Below, one piece after another: positions 47,588-58,337 of a stretch of DNA of 64,000 nucleotides. Position numbers and translations under genes: made by a program. The first letter of the stretch is position 1. Every line of letters begins with the position of its first letter. Source of the DNA: Panagrolaimus kolymaensis (lineage: Eukaryota > Nematoda > Chromadorea > Rhabditida > Panagrolaimidae). Location of the stretch: positions 62,001-126,000 of the forward strand of contig JAJQJQ010000002.1 of assembly GCA_028622995.1 (NCBI GenBank). Reading direction: 5' to 3'. A model generated the notes under the pieces. It saw only the letters and a list, made by a program, of their open reading frames with translations, was not told the origin of the DNA and did no database searches.

Positions 47588-50382
47588 ATAAACCATATTT
47601 GTGTATACGGGTTTTAATCTTTTTTGTTTTGTTTAATTTCTCGAAAGTTAATTATTTGTAATAAATATTTTTTGAAAAGTTTAACTAAAAATGCAAAAAT
47701 TTGTAAAAAAGAAAAGAAAATAATCGGCTGCAAAAAAATTGTGGCTTGTACAAAGTTTTTTTGTTTACCAAAAAATTTTTTTTCTCTTCAAGTGTAAAAT
47801 CTTTTAACTTTTCCTTTAGTGTATTTTGATCATTCATAATTTATGATTGATATTTTAAACTTCGTTAGTTAGTAAAACCCGAAACTATATTATTAAAGAA
47901 AGAACTTTAATGTAAAAAAAAACAAGTTTCCAGCGTTCAATTTTTACGTGGGCTGTATCAGCAACAAAATGCTGTCAATTGTTTAATTTTTTCAGAAACC
48001 TTTTTTAAATTATTTCCAGAACTTTGAAAATTTTTATAATAATTATTATTTTTATAAATTAAAATCCAGCAAGCTTTATAGTATTTTTGTTGCTAAAATT
48101 AAATTTAAAGAAAAGCAAATTCTCGAAGATCTGACTTTCATTTTTGATCATTTTTGTGAGGTCAAAAAACATACGTTCCAGTATTTTACTTTGTTTCTTC
48201 TTATTTTTACTGATCACTTTTTTTGTAAATAAAGTTCTACCACCTTCATTAATATATGAAAAAAACAGGTTGTAATTGGAAGAAGTTTTACAAAGGTTCA
48301 AAACTTTGATTGAACATTTTATTTTATAATTTTTAAACATTTTTACAACCTTTACTACTGATTATGATCAAAATAAAAAATGGTGGTGCATATAAAAAGT
48401 TTTTTTGTTTTTATTCAAAACAATTAAAATAGCAATGAAAGTGGGAGCGTGACATATGAAATTGATAATAATAATAATCGAGTTGTAAAATAAATTATTC
48501 TTTGTTATTTTTTTATTACTATGAGAAAAAAAAGGCTTAAAAAAGGCAGTGAGCGATTTCATTATTATTTTTTTTGGTTCAAGCTTCTTCGCAACTGAAC
48601 TAACAAGGCTCGCTTCCATTTAGCTTTATTATTAATGGTTTTTGTGTTTCGAATTCTCTCAATTTCTTGGTCAATAAAATGAAGGGATAGATTTTATTTT
48701 GAAAAGAACCTCTTCACTTGACAAAATCTTTGATTTTTGCTAAAAAATTTTGAGCCTTTTTTTAAGTTTGTTACCATACATTTTCTCAAATTAAAAATCA
48801 TAGATCACGGTTGTGTGTGGTAATAAAAAATGAAAGCTCATTTATTGTAGAAACCAACAAATCGAAATCGTACAACCGCCATTACCAACATCAGCATTCT
48901 ATTCTATCAATATTCCAGACCTTTTTCTTTTTTTTATCCCTCGAATATTGACGGCGACTGCATGCACTTTGATAGAGAGATAATCAGAGCTCAAACGCGA
49001 GTCGCGATAGATACCATTTTATTTTCTTCGGTAAAAATTAAAAAAGGTTTATTGACAAGATTTTCAGTATCAACCGAGCAAGATTAAAATTACTAAATGA
49101 CGCGATTTTCTTTATTTGTATCTTAAAAAAATTTTTTTTCAAACCCAAAAATAAAATATAGTAAGTTGCAACATTTAAATTTTTTGATAAACTTCATACA
49201 GGATTTTGGTAGATTAAATAAATCCTGGATTTATTATACTCGTTTTACTTTTATTAATTCATTGATCATTTCATGGAACGATGGAAACTTGAATTTCAAT
49301 CATTCCTTTGTTCTTTTGATAAATCCAAAAGAATAATTTTTTTACGCTAAAATTTATGATGTCGATAGAATGGAAAAAAAAGAAGAAGGAAGAAAGGGAT
49401 CAATAACGTCGGGATTGAGACTGACCCAAAATTAAGTGTGTATGCGCAAAATTGTGAACGCAAAATAAGAGACTATTAAATTTGATTAGATTTTGATACA
49501 AAAAAACTCTTTTTTATTTATTTTAAAACTTTTTTCCCTACAAGATGCTTTATGGGAAGAGAGAGGAACAATGCAATCTTGCTTTCTATGTGGGGGTTTT
49601 GAACTTTGAGAGATCGGCTGTCTCTTCTTTTTTTATTCTTTGCCTCAGGGGTTAAGCTTTTTTTTCCTTTTTGCCGGGAGGAATTCTTTTCTTTTCTTGT
49701 GCTGCATTTTCTTTTTTTTATAAAATCAAGTTTTTAATAAACTCGATGATTTTTTTCCATAACAAAAAGTTTACTTTTCTAAACTGAAAAGAAAAAAGAA
49801 GAAAGCGGTTATGACCTATATCCTGAGGGTCAAAGCCGCTACTACTATCATTACTTCCTTCAGACATATCCATACATAAACGCGGTGACGGACTCTGGCG
49901 CCTTTCCCACTTTCATCTTCAATCAATCTTCCACTAAATAAAAAATACTGGATTTTTTTTCTTAAACATTTAACATTCAAAAAAGCTTCTTTGTATTAAA
50001 AAAACTGCTTTTTGTTAAATTAATGTTTAACTTTTTACTATTCATGGATAAAACTCGTTCCACTCCTCCTTATTAAAATCCTGAATTTGTAATTTAATTC
50101 TTTGAACAAAAATTTTGGATATAAAGTTTTACTTTTTCCATTAAACCTTTTCATTTTGGCGTCGTCCTTGATTCTTATTTATGATATCAATCAATCCCAT
50201 TTCATTGTTAAATCAAATTTTTTTCAAGAGTATAAAAATTAAACATTTTTGTTAATTTTTTACGGATTCATTCATTTTTTCATTTTTGCGGATTTGTTTA
50301 TTTAATTTTTTATTTTTTCGATTCCCGGGCTTTTTTTCGCTTTTGAATATTTAAAGTTTGGAATAAGTTGGAATAATTTTAG
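47588..50382. other. AT-rich intergenic stretch with one hairpin-bearing segment
   Basis: Minus frames at 48059-48340 and 48368-48619 have no recognisable similarity and are Lys/Asn/Phe-rich. A more GC-balanced segment at 49800-49945 holds an imperfect 13-bp stem (listed separately). The promoter and any 5' exon of the dehydratase gene must lie at the right end. Confidence 0.5.
49809..49845. other. Hairpin in a GC-richer island
   Basis: AGCGGTTATGACC pairs with GGTCAAAGCCGCT (one G-U, one mismatch) around an 11-nt loop. It sits within about 140 bases that are clearly less AT-rich than the surroundings. One plus frame is open for about 37 codons across it. It could be a structured RNA, a 5' UTR exon of the downstream gene or an old coding remnant. 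Confidence 0.4.
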
Positions 50383-50418
50383 GATCATCGTGAAACCTAT
50401 CAACGTGACCTCCCTCTA

Positions 50419-52073
50419 ATGTCGCCGTGTATTTTACCATTAGTTCATGAACCCAAAAATGTTTTAATCACAGGTGGTTGTGGTTTTATTGGATCAAATT
50501 TTATTAATTATATTTATCAAAAATGGCCTCAATCTAAGTAAGTGTTTATTAATTTTTAATATATTTTTTTGCAACAAAAAATATTTTCTATGCATATTAT
50601 TCTTTAAAAGAAAATTTATTATAAAGTTATATCTTATATTCTTTTAGAATTATAAACCTTGATAAGCTTGCCCTTGGCGCATCATCCGATAATGTAACAT
50701 ACCAAATTCAAGAAAGTGGTCGATATCAATTTATTCATGGAAATTTACTTGATCAAAAACTTGTTCAAAAAATTATATCCGATAATCAGGTTTTTATTTT
50801 TTTTAGTCTTTCGCATAATTGACCCATGCCATTTTTTTCCAGATTGATACAGTAATTCATTTTGCTGCTATAACACATGTGGACGAGTCCTATGAAAATC
50901 GAATTGGAACCATTCAAGAAAATATTATTTCCACTACAACTTTATTAGAAGCAGTAAATGCAACAAAATCCGTTCAAAGATTTGTTCATATTTCCACTGA
51001 TGAAGTTTATGGAGATTCGGGAGAAAATGAAGCTCCAAAAACTGAAGAATCTTTACCAAATCCCACAAACCCATACGCTGCAAGTAAAGCAGCATGTGAA
51101 TATATTTTGCGTAGTTATTATGTAAGTCTTTTTGAATGGCAGACAGAAATAATGCAACAAAAACCATATTAAAAACTTTCACGATAGTAGAAAAAATTGA
51201 ACGATATTTAACGAGAAATTGTTACTATCACAGCATGAGAGCAGCCAAAAGCTAATAATAATTTTATAAAATTTGTTACTATCATTATTTATTGTTATTT
51301 TTAAAAAATTCTTAATTCCCTGAAATTTTTTTTAGCATTCATACAAACTTCCATATGTTATGGTAAGAATGAATAATGTATATGGTCCACGACAAGCATA
51401 TACAAAATTAATTCCAAAATTTACGAGGCTTGCAATTCAAAATAAATCATATCCATTGATGGGTGATGGATTGCATACAAGGAGTTGGATGTATGTTGAT
51501 GATTGCGCTGAAGCAATTCGACGTGTAACAGAAACAGGAAAAACGGGTGAAGTGTATAATATTGGTACACAATTTGAAAAATGTAATATTGATTTAACTC
51601 GAATGATTCATTCAATAGTTCAACAAATTTTAAAAAGGTTTGTTTAAAAAAAGTTAATTTTTGCTGGGCAATTCAGAAATTGATAGTTACCGAAAATGTC
51701 AAATAATTTTCACAATTTTGTTACTCTCATTAAAAAATGAAAGACTAAAAACGACCAAATTTTAAAAACTTTCATTGCAAAATTCTCGAAAATAAAAGTA
51801 AAATTAAATGAATAAAAACTAAATCCATTTATTTTTAGAACTCCAACTGAACCCACATTCAGAGCAATTGCAGATCGACCATATCACGATCGACGATATC
51901 ACATTGATTTTTCAAAAATTAATAAAGAATTAAATTGGGAATGCACCACTCCTTTTCCCGTGGGCCTTATGGCTACCATTCAATATTACGTTGATGTATA
52001 TCATCATGAACAAAAACATATCGAAAATGGGCTATCTGAAATGAAAGTCACCGCTCAAAGAATTAACGGATAA
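50419..52073 (+). CDS. rml-2-like: dTDP-glucose 4,6-dehydratase family (TGDS/RmlB)
   Basis: NAD-dependent short-chain dehydrogenase acting on nucleotide sugars. In nematodes it is linked to rhamnose precursor synthesis for the cuticle. The exons are 50419-50537, 50648-50789, 50843-51121, 51336-51637 and 51839-52073, giving 358 residues. The NAD motif is ITGGCGFIGSNF. The catalytic region is HISTDEVYGD with Thr-Asp-Glu, and YAASKAACEY provides the YxxxK pair. MVRMNNVYGPRQ and RSWMYVDDCAEAI match the family. The first exon is open upstream of the ATG to an acceptor ending at 50382 (DHRETYQRDLPL), so translation may start further 5' in another exon. Introns are GT-AG and in phase. Confidence 0.94.
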
Positions 52074-52472
52074 AAACTTAATTTTTTTGTAAACTTTTTT
52101 TTGAAACTTTTATTAGCCTTAATTTCTTTTCTTTGTTTTTTATTTTCACTCTTTTTTGTGACCTCTTTTTTATGTAAGAATTTTTTTTTTAAATATTGAA
52201 TTTTGTCTTTCAAAAAAATACAAAAGTTTAGAATTTAGTTTATTTTTTATAAATGTTTATTTTTCTTTCAATTTTCTGATAAACTTTTTTTTGTTGGAAT
52301 AAAATTTAAAAATTACTCAGTAAGTTTTTTAACATCATTCTTTATTTTATTTTAGAGATCAGCATGGCATACTTTAAAATACAACAAAAAAAAACAAAGG
52401 GACCTTTTTAGACTAATAATATAAATAAAATAAAAAATAATATTAACAATAATAACATAAATTTTAAACAAC
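52074..52472. other. Downstream spacer of the dehydratase gene
   Basis: Poly-T/A-rich sequence containing the 3' UTR of the dehydratase gene. No gene is seen. Confidence 0.6.
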
Positions 52473-52628
52473 AATTTTACATCAAATATTGGATCAGCAC
52501 AATCTGATTTCGTTAAACGACTTAAAGAAAGGAACCCACCTTTTAATGTGGCTGCAGGTTAATGCTTTGAAACTATTCCATCGATATCATATTCTTTTTT
52601 CATTTTTGTTGTTGGTTGTTTGAAATAA
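52473..52628 (+). pseudogene. Duplicated fragment of the F-box-chimera last exon plus 3' UTR
   Basis: The 30 codons from NFTSNIGSAQSDFVKRLKER to the stop at 52560-52562 match the last exon of the gene at 54.3-56.5 kb with a few substitutions. The following CTATTCCATCGATATCATATTC matches its 3' UTR. Relative to the longer copy about 90 bases of UTR are missing (or were inserted there). No upstream exons exist, so it cannot be a gene by itself. It lies on the same strand as the parent copy, about 3.9 kb away. Confidence 0.88.
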
Positions 52629-52757
52629 AAAGCCTTTAGTTTCATATAGTTTCATACGTTTCCTTCAAATTTCCAATAAACATTTATTTTATTACTCTTA
52701 TATACTACATACAATATACGAACATGGATCTAATAAAGAGCATTAAAATTTTGACAA

Positions 52758-53521
52758 TTAAAAACGACCAAAAATCCATGAAAGAAGAAGCATTCCACCG
52801 ACTGCTAAAACGCCTGTCTTTGATCCATCTTTACTTGGCTTGCATTCACCAGAGGCAGTAACAGTTTTGTTAATATTTAAATGACACTAAAACAAAATTA
52901 TCATTAATGAATGTTATAAATTAATTATAAACAAACATCATGAAGTTTTACGGAAGTACATCGAAAATCATTTACAGCAGGTTTGCATGTTTCATAGCAG
53001 CTTGTCTTATCTTCATAAAAAGGTTCATCTTGATTTTTGCTCTCTTTGCAAACATTTGTATCACCTTTGCATCCTTGTCCAACATAGCCTACACCACTAC
53101 GAACACAAACCCAAGCAGCACATTCATCATCACATTCTACGGAATCTGAATCATTGTCTAAAATTATAACTATTACATATAGTTCCAAAAATATTTTTAC
53201 AATGGTTTATTAATACGCATGAATCCGCAAAAAAAGTTGTCTTATACTTTCAACTTTCTTTCAAAAACAATGTAGTATGTAAAAGAATGTTGTAAGCAAC
53301 CAAAAAATCAACAAATTAACTACTAAATAAAAGCACAAATATCGTACATGGCTTTAAACGACAAAATTACTCTTAACTACTTCAAAACACTTACCATCAA
53401 TTCCATAAGTTTTCGTATAACAGCGCCGAAGCTTTGGACATTTAACTTTTGCATCACCAGGAGATGGAATAACAATGATGAAAAGAGCAAGAACAACCAA
53501 TGAAGAGACGAAGACTTTCAT
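52758..53521 (-). CDS. Secreted Cys-rich protein with hydrophobic C-terminus (paralogue 2)
   Basis: The exons are 53395-53521, 52937-53157 and 52758-52886, giving 158 residues. A signal peptide (MKVFVSSLVVLALFIIVIPS) is followed by a mature chain beginning SPGDAKVKCPKLRRC. It then has ECDDECAAWVCVRSGVGYVG, GCKGDTNVCKES, and a hydrophobic end GVLAVGGMLLLSWIF. Exon 1 has the same length (127 nt) and phase as in the 20.3-kb paralogue, and the C-terminus and 3' flank are nearly the same. The middle exon is longer by 42 nt and carries extra Cys. Family is unknown; a GPI-anchored or membrane-tethered surface protein is plausible. Confidence 0.85.
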
Positions 53522-54277
53522 TTTTCTTTTTTGACGACGACGAAATTCAAGCAAGCAAACGAAACAAATGAATGTTCAATCAACGAAAGAGAAAAATGCA
53601 ATGAATGAAAAACTTCATAAATTTTTTTTTAATAATTTTGAAAAGCTTATTCAAATTTCTAAGATGTTTTAAACAACATTTTATTTTACAAAATATGAGG
53701 ATTAGGAAGAACTTCATAATTTTAATACTTAACTCATAGCTTTTCCTTATAGCTCCTACAGATGATTCCACCTCGACCATTAATGGTAAATTATTTTATT
53801 TACCACAAAATTATGGGTATTAAAATAAATGAAATTGATTGTTATAATTTGAAAATTCAAAATAATTCACTTACGAAAAAACAATATAAATGCTTTTTTT
53901 TAAACATTTATGTAATACCCCTGCTTAGGGGAATTTATGGGATCATGTATCCTGGAAAAGAGACGAATTGAATCAACACAAAAACTAATTCATTTTTGAT
54001 TTCATCATTCTGACAAGGTAGAAGATAAATAACCAACAGTCATATTGCTATATGGATGTTTTCAAGCTTACAAGCCTCGAACAAAAACTTCGTCGCGAAC
54101 TTGATAAATAATTTTATTGATTTTTATCCTTTCCTTGGCCTTTAAATATGTGGCAGCAAAAAAAAATTTGACCTCATACACATTGAAAAACAAAATTTTC
54201 TTGAGTTTGCCACAGCAGAGTTCTTTTTTATTTTTAAACTCCGTCCGGCATAATTTAGTATGTTTCAAGGTATAAAA
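53522..54277. other. Spacer between divergent genes
   Basis: Short frames on both strands (53762-53971 +, 54068-54268 -) show no family similarity. A small CCCCTGCTTAGGGG hairpin lies near 53928. No supported gene is seen. Confidence 0.5.
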
Positions 54278-56462
54278 ATGGATATTGAAATTCCACCAGA
54301 ATATCGAGATTTAGAAAAACAACTTCTACAAAAAGTTAAAAAAGCAAAAACTTTGTCGATAATCCGAAATTTATTTTATGAATTTTATTCTCGCTATACC
54401 ATGTTACCGGATTTATGGATGAAATGGATACGGTAAGTTCCAAAAAAAAAGAGTATGAAGTAAGAAATAATTTTTTGTGAAGTTTAGGTTAGAAAAAGAA
54501 AGTCAACATTTCCCTGATTTTGATGCATCGGAATTGGATTCACAATTAGAAAAGATTAAACAACTTTTTGCACATCATTTCTTTCCAATAAACTTAACTT
54601 ATTTTAAAAAGGTAAAAGCCCCATAAAATTACATTGATAAAGATATATGAAAGTTTTTAGAATGGCAAAATTTTGAGAAGTTTAAATTCGATACCAAACA
54701 AAGTAATTAAAGATTTTTGGACTGAAGCAAGGAAAAAACCAATCACAACTAAAATTCTTGAAGAAACTTTATGTTTTCCTCATGGACAATTAAAATATAT
54801 TTTCAATCAATGTCAACAATTTTCGAGTATGGTTATTTATGATTAAATTTGATCCCATTATTTTTCCCAGATTGTTTCAGATCTTCCAATAACTTCGCAT
54901 ATTTTAAAAAAATATCAAGAATCTCTCCAACTTTTTGAAAGTGAAAATTATTTTGTTGAAGAAGGGTTTTTAAGTGAACACATTGAATTTATTCTTTCAA
55001 TTTCTACCAAAAATGCAACAAATGCCAAAATTTGGCAAAAGTATATTACCCAACTTAAAACTTTTAAAAATCCTAAAACTTTATTGAGTTTTTATTCTCG
55101 ATATTGTCGTTTATTTTGGGCAGATATGTCGATGAGAAAAGAATATTATAATGAAATTAAAAGACGCAGTGAACTTTCAAAAGAAAATATAACAAAATTT
55201 TGGATTGATTATATTGAAATTGAACGAAATGATGGATTTGCAGATTATGCGAATAAAATTCTTCAAGAAGCAAAAGCCTCAAAAAATGTTATAAAAGCAT
55301 ATGCTTTTGATGGATATTCAAAATGGTTTAATGAAAATATAATTCAAAAGGGATTATTATCTAATGACCCAAAATCTTGCAACGCATGTTCAAATTTAGT
55401 TTTACCTTCGTCAATTCATTCAAAACTTTATCAAATCGAAGAAAGTAAATGGATTATTCCTGAAACTCCGAGATTCCTTTCCATTTTTGAAAGAGAACCA
55501 AGAAAAACGATTTTTAAATCATCAAAGAAACAAACATTTTCATTACCATTTTTTATAATGGAATACATGGCTCAAGGTGAAAATTATGAAATGAGAATGA
55601 AATTAAATCAAACATGTAAAATATTTTTTTATAAAAACAAAGAAATTCTTTGCCATAAATTAGCTGTAGTTGGCGATGCTCCAACAACTTATGTCGACCA
55701 ATCACTGTATATTTCTGGAAAAGATCCAATCAACCCTGAATTAAATAATCTTCGAATAACAAATTCACTCCAAATATTCGCAAATTTTGATAATACTCTT
55801 TGCTCAAAAATTCTCAATCAACAAATTAATTCATTGTCGAATGAGGCATCTTCTTTTATGCTTTCAAGTTTTAAAGATTCAAGAATTGACACTTTTAAAT
55901 TGTAAAAATCTGAAATCTTGCACATTTTATTCTGTCGATGTTTATCGAAGTGAATCTTTTGAAGGTGATGTAGTGCCTATTGAAGAAATAATCCCAATGT
56001 TTAAAAATGCCATCGATTTAATGTAAAACTTTTTTTAAAGTTAAAGCTGAATTTGAGATTCAAAATTTTAAGTCCGATGAGATTATGCGATAGCGGCAGC
56101 GATCACATTATTTTCTTCGACTTTACAGAGAAGCTATAGTTTATAAGATTTTTTTAGATTCAATAACACCAAATTCACTGACGAAACAGCGTTAAAACTT
56201 TCAAAGATTTCTCTTTCATCAAAGCTTGATTATTTTCGTCTTTCCATGATTCCAAATAATTTTTGTTTAAACGCTTTAGAAACTTTTATCGAGGTAAATC
56301 CTTTGTAAAGGTTTTGTTTAATGAATAATTTGGTTTCAGAATAATTGCGCACCAAAAGCAACACTTTGGTTGAATTTTACACCAAATATTGGATCAGCAC
56401 ATACTGATTTTGTTAAGCGACTTCAAGAAAGAAATCCACCTTTTAATGTGGCTGCATATTGA
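54278..56462 (+). CDS. HAT-repeat / F-box-like chimeric protein, possibly broken
   Basis: The exons are 54278-54432, 54488-54611, 54661-54831, 54871-55901, 55951-56022, 56158-56293 and 56340-56462, giving 603 residues if a 49-nt intron at 55902-55950 is accepted. The first about 310 residues resemble the HAT repeats of SART3/PRPF39-type splicing factors (IPPEYRDLEKQL, LPDLWMKWIRLEKES, KFWIDYIEIERNDGFADYAN). In the same open frame the second half looks like nematode F-box-type proteins: SLPFFIMEYMAQ with KLNQTCKIFFYKNKEILCHK, then a Leu-rich tail ending RNPPFNVAAY. The intron at 55902 has a poor acceptor, and the skipped bases read well in another frame (NLKSCTFYSVDVYRSE). A one-base frameshift is therefore an equally good explanation. 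Function unassigned. Confidence 0.7.
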
Positions 56463-58337
56463 TGCTTTAAAACAACTCTATCAAATTTATTTTCTTTGTT
56501 CAAAAACCTTCCAGCAAATTCTCCATCTCTATTTCGCAAAAAAACAGACGTGTAAAACTATTCCATCGATATCATATTCTTTTTTTGTTTTTGTTTTTGG
56601 TTGTTTGAAAGTAAAGTATTGTACTTAGATTAACTTCAAACGAGGTTTTAAGAATGTTAATAAAAGTTTCTCTTGTTTTAGCTGCAGAAACTCTAGCGTA
56701 TCGTATTTCTGTTACAGTTTATAAAACTAAAGATTGGTGAAAAACTATCCTATGATAAAAAAGAATGTTTTGAGGATTTGTTTTAAGCTTTTAAAAACAT
56801 TTGATTATGTGTTTATTTAATATTATTACATACACTTTTGGGGATATTTAAATTCGACCACGACAGGATTTTATGAATCTTTGATTGTCTTCAATCTTTC
56901 AAAAGTTTCTATAAAATAGTTGCAATGTTAATCGCCAAAGGCTGTGTTGTTATTTATTTGATCTAATGACGTTATCATCTCTCATTTTTTTTTCTCTCCT
57001 TTAGTTCTTTCTCGATTTGGTCTTTCTTTCTTTTATTAAAACAAACCAAAAATATTTCTTTTACAAGTTCACGAAGTTTATTTCTGTTTTTGATATTTTA
57101 TTATTTCTTTTTTCTGCCTCCCAAATATGCATCATCAAAAGAAAATTCATTTTTATTTTAAAAAAAAAGCCATTGACAAAATTAAATATATTATTTTGTT
57201 TGCTTTATTTTTATTTTGGTACTATTCTCTTCGGTTTCAAAACACACAATTAATAACTTCTAAAGGAAACAAAATATTTTTTTCATCGTTTTGCCTTTTT
57301 TTAGTTAACTTTTTCTCCATCAGAAATTATTTTTTGAAGTAAATATTTTTAATAAATACTAAACAACAACAAATTATTTTATCTTTGATTTTTTTACTGC
57401 GATTTTTCTTTCGAAAATATGTAGTTTTTTTCCTTTTTTAATCTAATGAAAGCCAATTACGAAACAATTGTATTAGCCCTTCCAAGAAAGCATGATAACA
57501 TGCAATAATTAGCAATTGAAAAAACTTCAATCATGCTTCTAACTTTTTTTTCCTTCTCATTATTGTTAAAAAAATAATTTTTACTATTCATCTTTTTTAG
57601 AAATTTTTTTTTCAATAACGTTCATTTCCGTGTTTTCTAATTGCTATAAATCACAAGAGAAAAAATCAAAGTTTCATGCGTAAAAAATAAAAAAAAACAA
57701 AAAAAAATCATAGTGTTTCATTTTACGAGAGTCTGAACTATAAAGCTGTTTACAAAATCATCTGAAAATCTTTTTTAATAAGATTAATCTTTAGCCGGAT
57801 CCGTTTGAATTTCCGACACTTATTACATTCATAAATCTGTTTTTTTTTCTCTTTATAAATCGATTGATTGATTTTAATCCAGTATAATCTCGAATTATCT
57901 ATAATTTTCTATCACATTTCCTTTTTCTTTTCCTTTTTTGATCGCATTGATCGAACGTGCGCAGTCCATCTTCAGTCAATCATCTCTTCTTCTATTTTTT
58001 TTTTTAATAATTACAATAAAAGGGCCAGGTTGATTTCATGTGAGAGGGAGATGATTTTTATAAGGGGAATCCTCGTTTAAATATGGCTAATAAAATGTGT
58101 AAAATCAAAGAGTATTTTTTAGTCCTTGAAAAAAAACTTTATTAAAATATTAAAGGCTTTTTTCCTTCCATTTTGAGAATGTTTTTTATCTAACTCTTTT
58201 GACAAGAAAAATAATGATTTGTTTGTTCCTTTTTTTATTAATCAATTTTCTCGCGTTTTTAATTATTTCATTAGACATAGATTTCAACCAACAAAATTTG
58301 AATAAAACTCATTCATTAATTTTTAGGTTTGTAAACT
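56463..58337. other. AT-rich intergenic stretch
   Basis: The left end is the 3' UTR shared with the 52.5-kb fragment. Frames such as 57017-57342 (+) are hydrophobic low complexity. TTTTTAG just before 58327 is a likely splice acceptor for the transporter gene. Confidence 0.6.

Noticed and set aside
48059..48619. Two minus-strand frames of 83 and 93 codons
   Set aside because: Lys/Phe/Asn-rich composition as expected from AT-rich DNA; no neighbours or motifs.
53762..54268. Small frames on both strands between the Cys-rich gene and the HAT/F-box gene
   Set aside because: No family similarity, and composition typical of AT-rich intergenic DNA.
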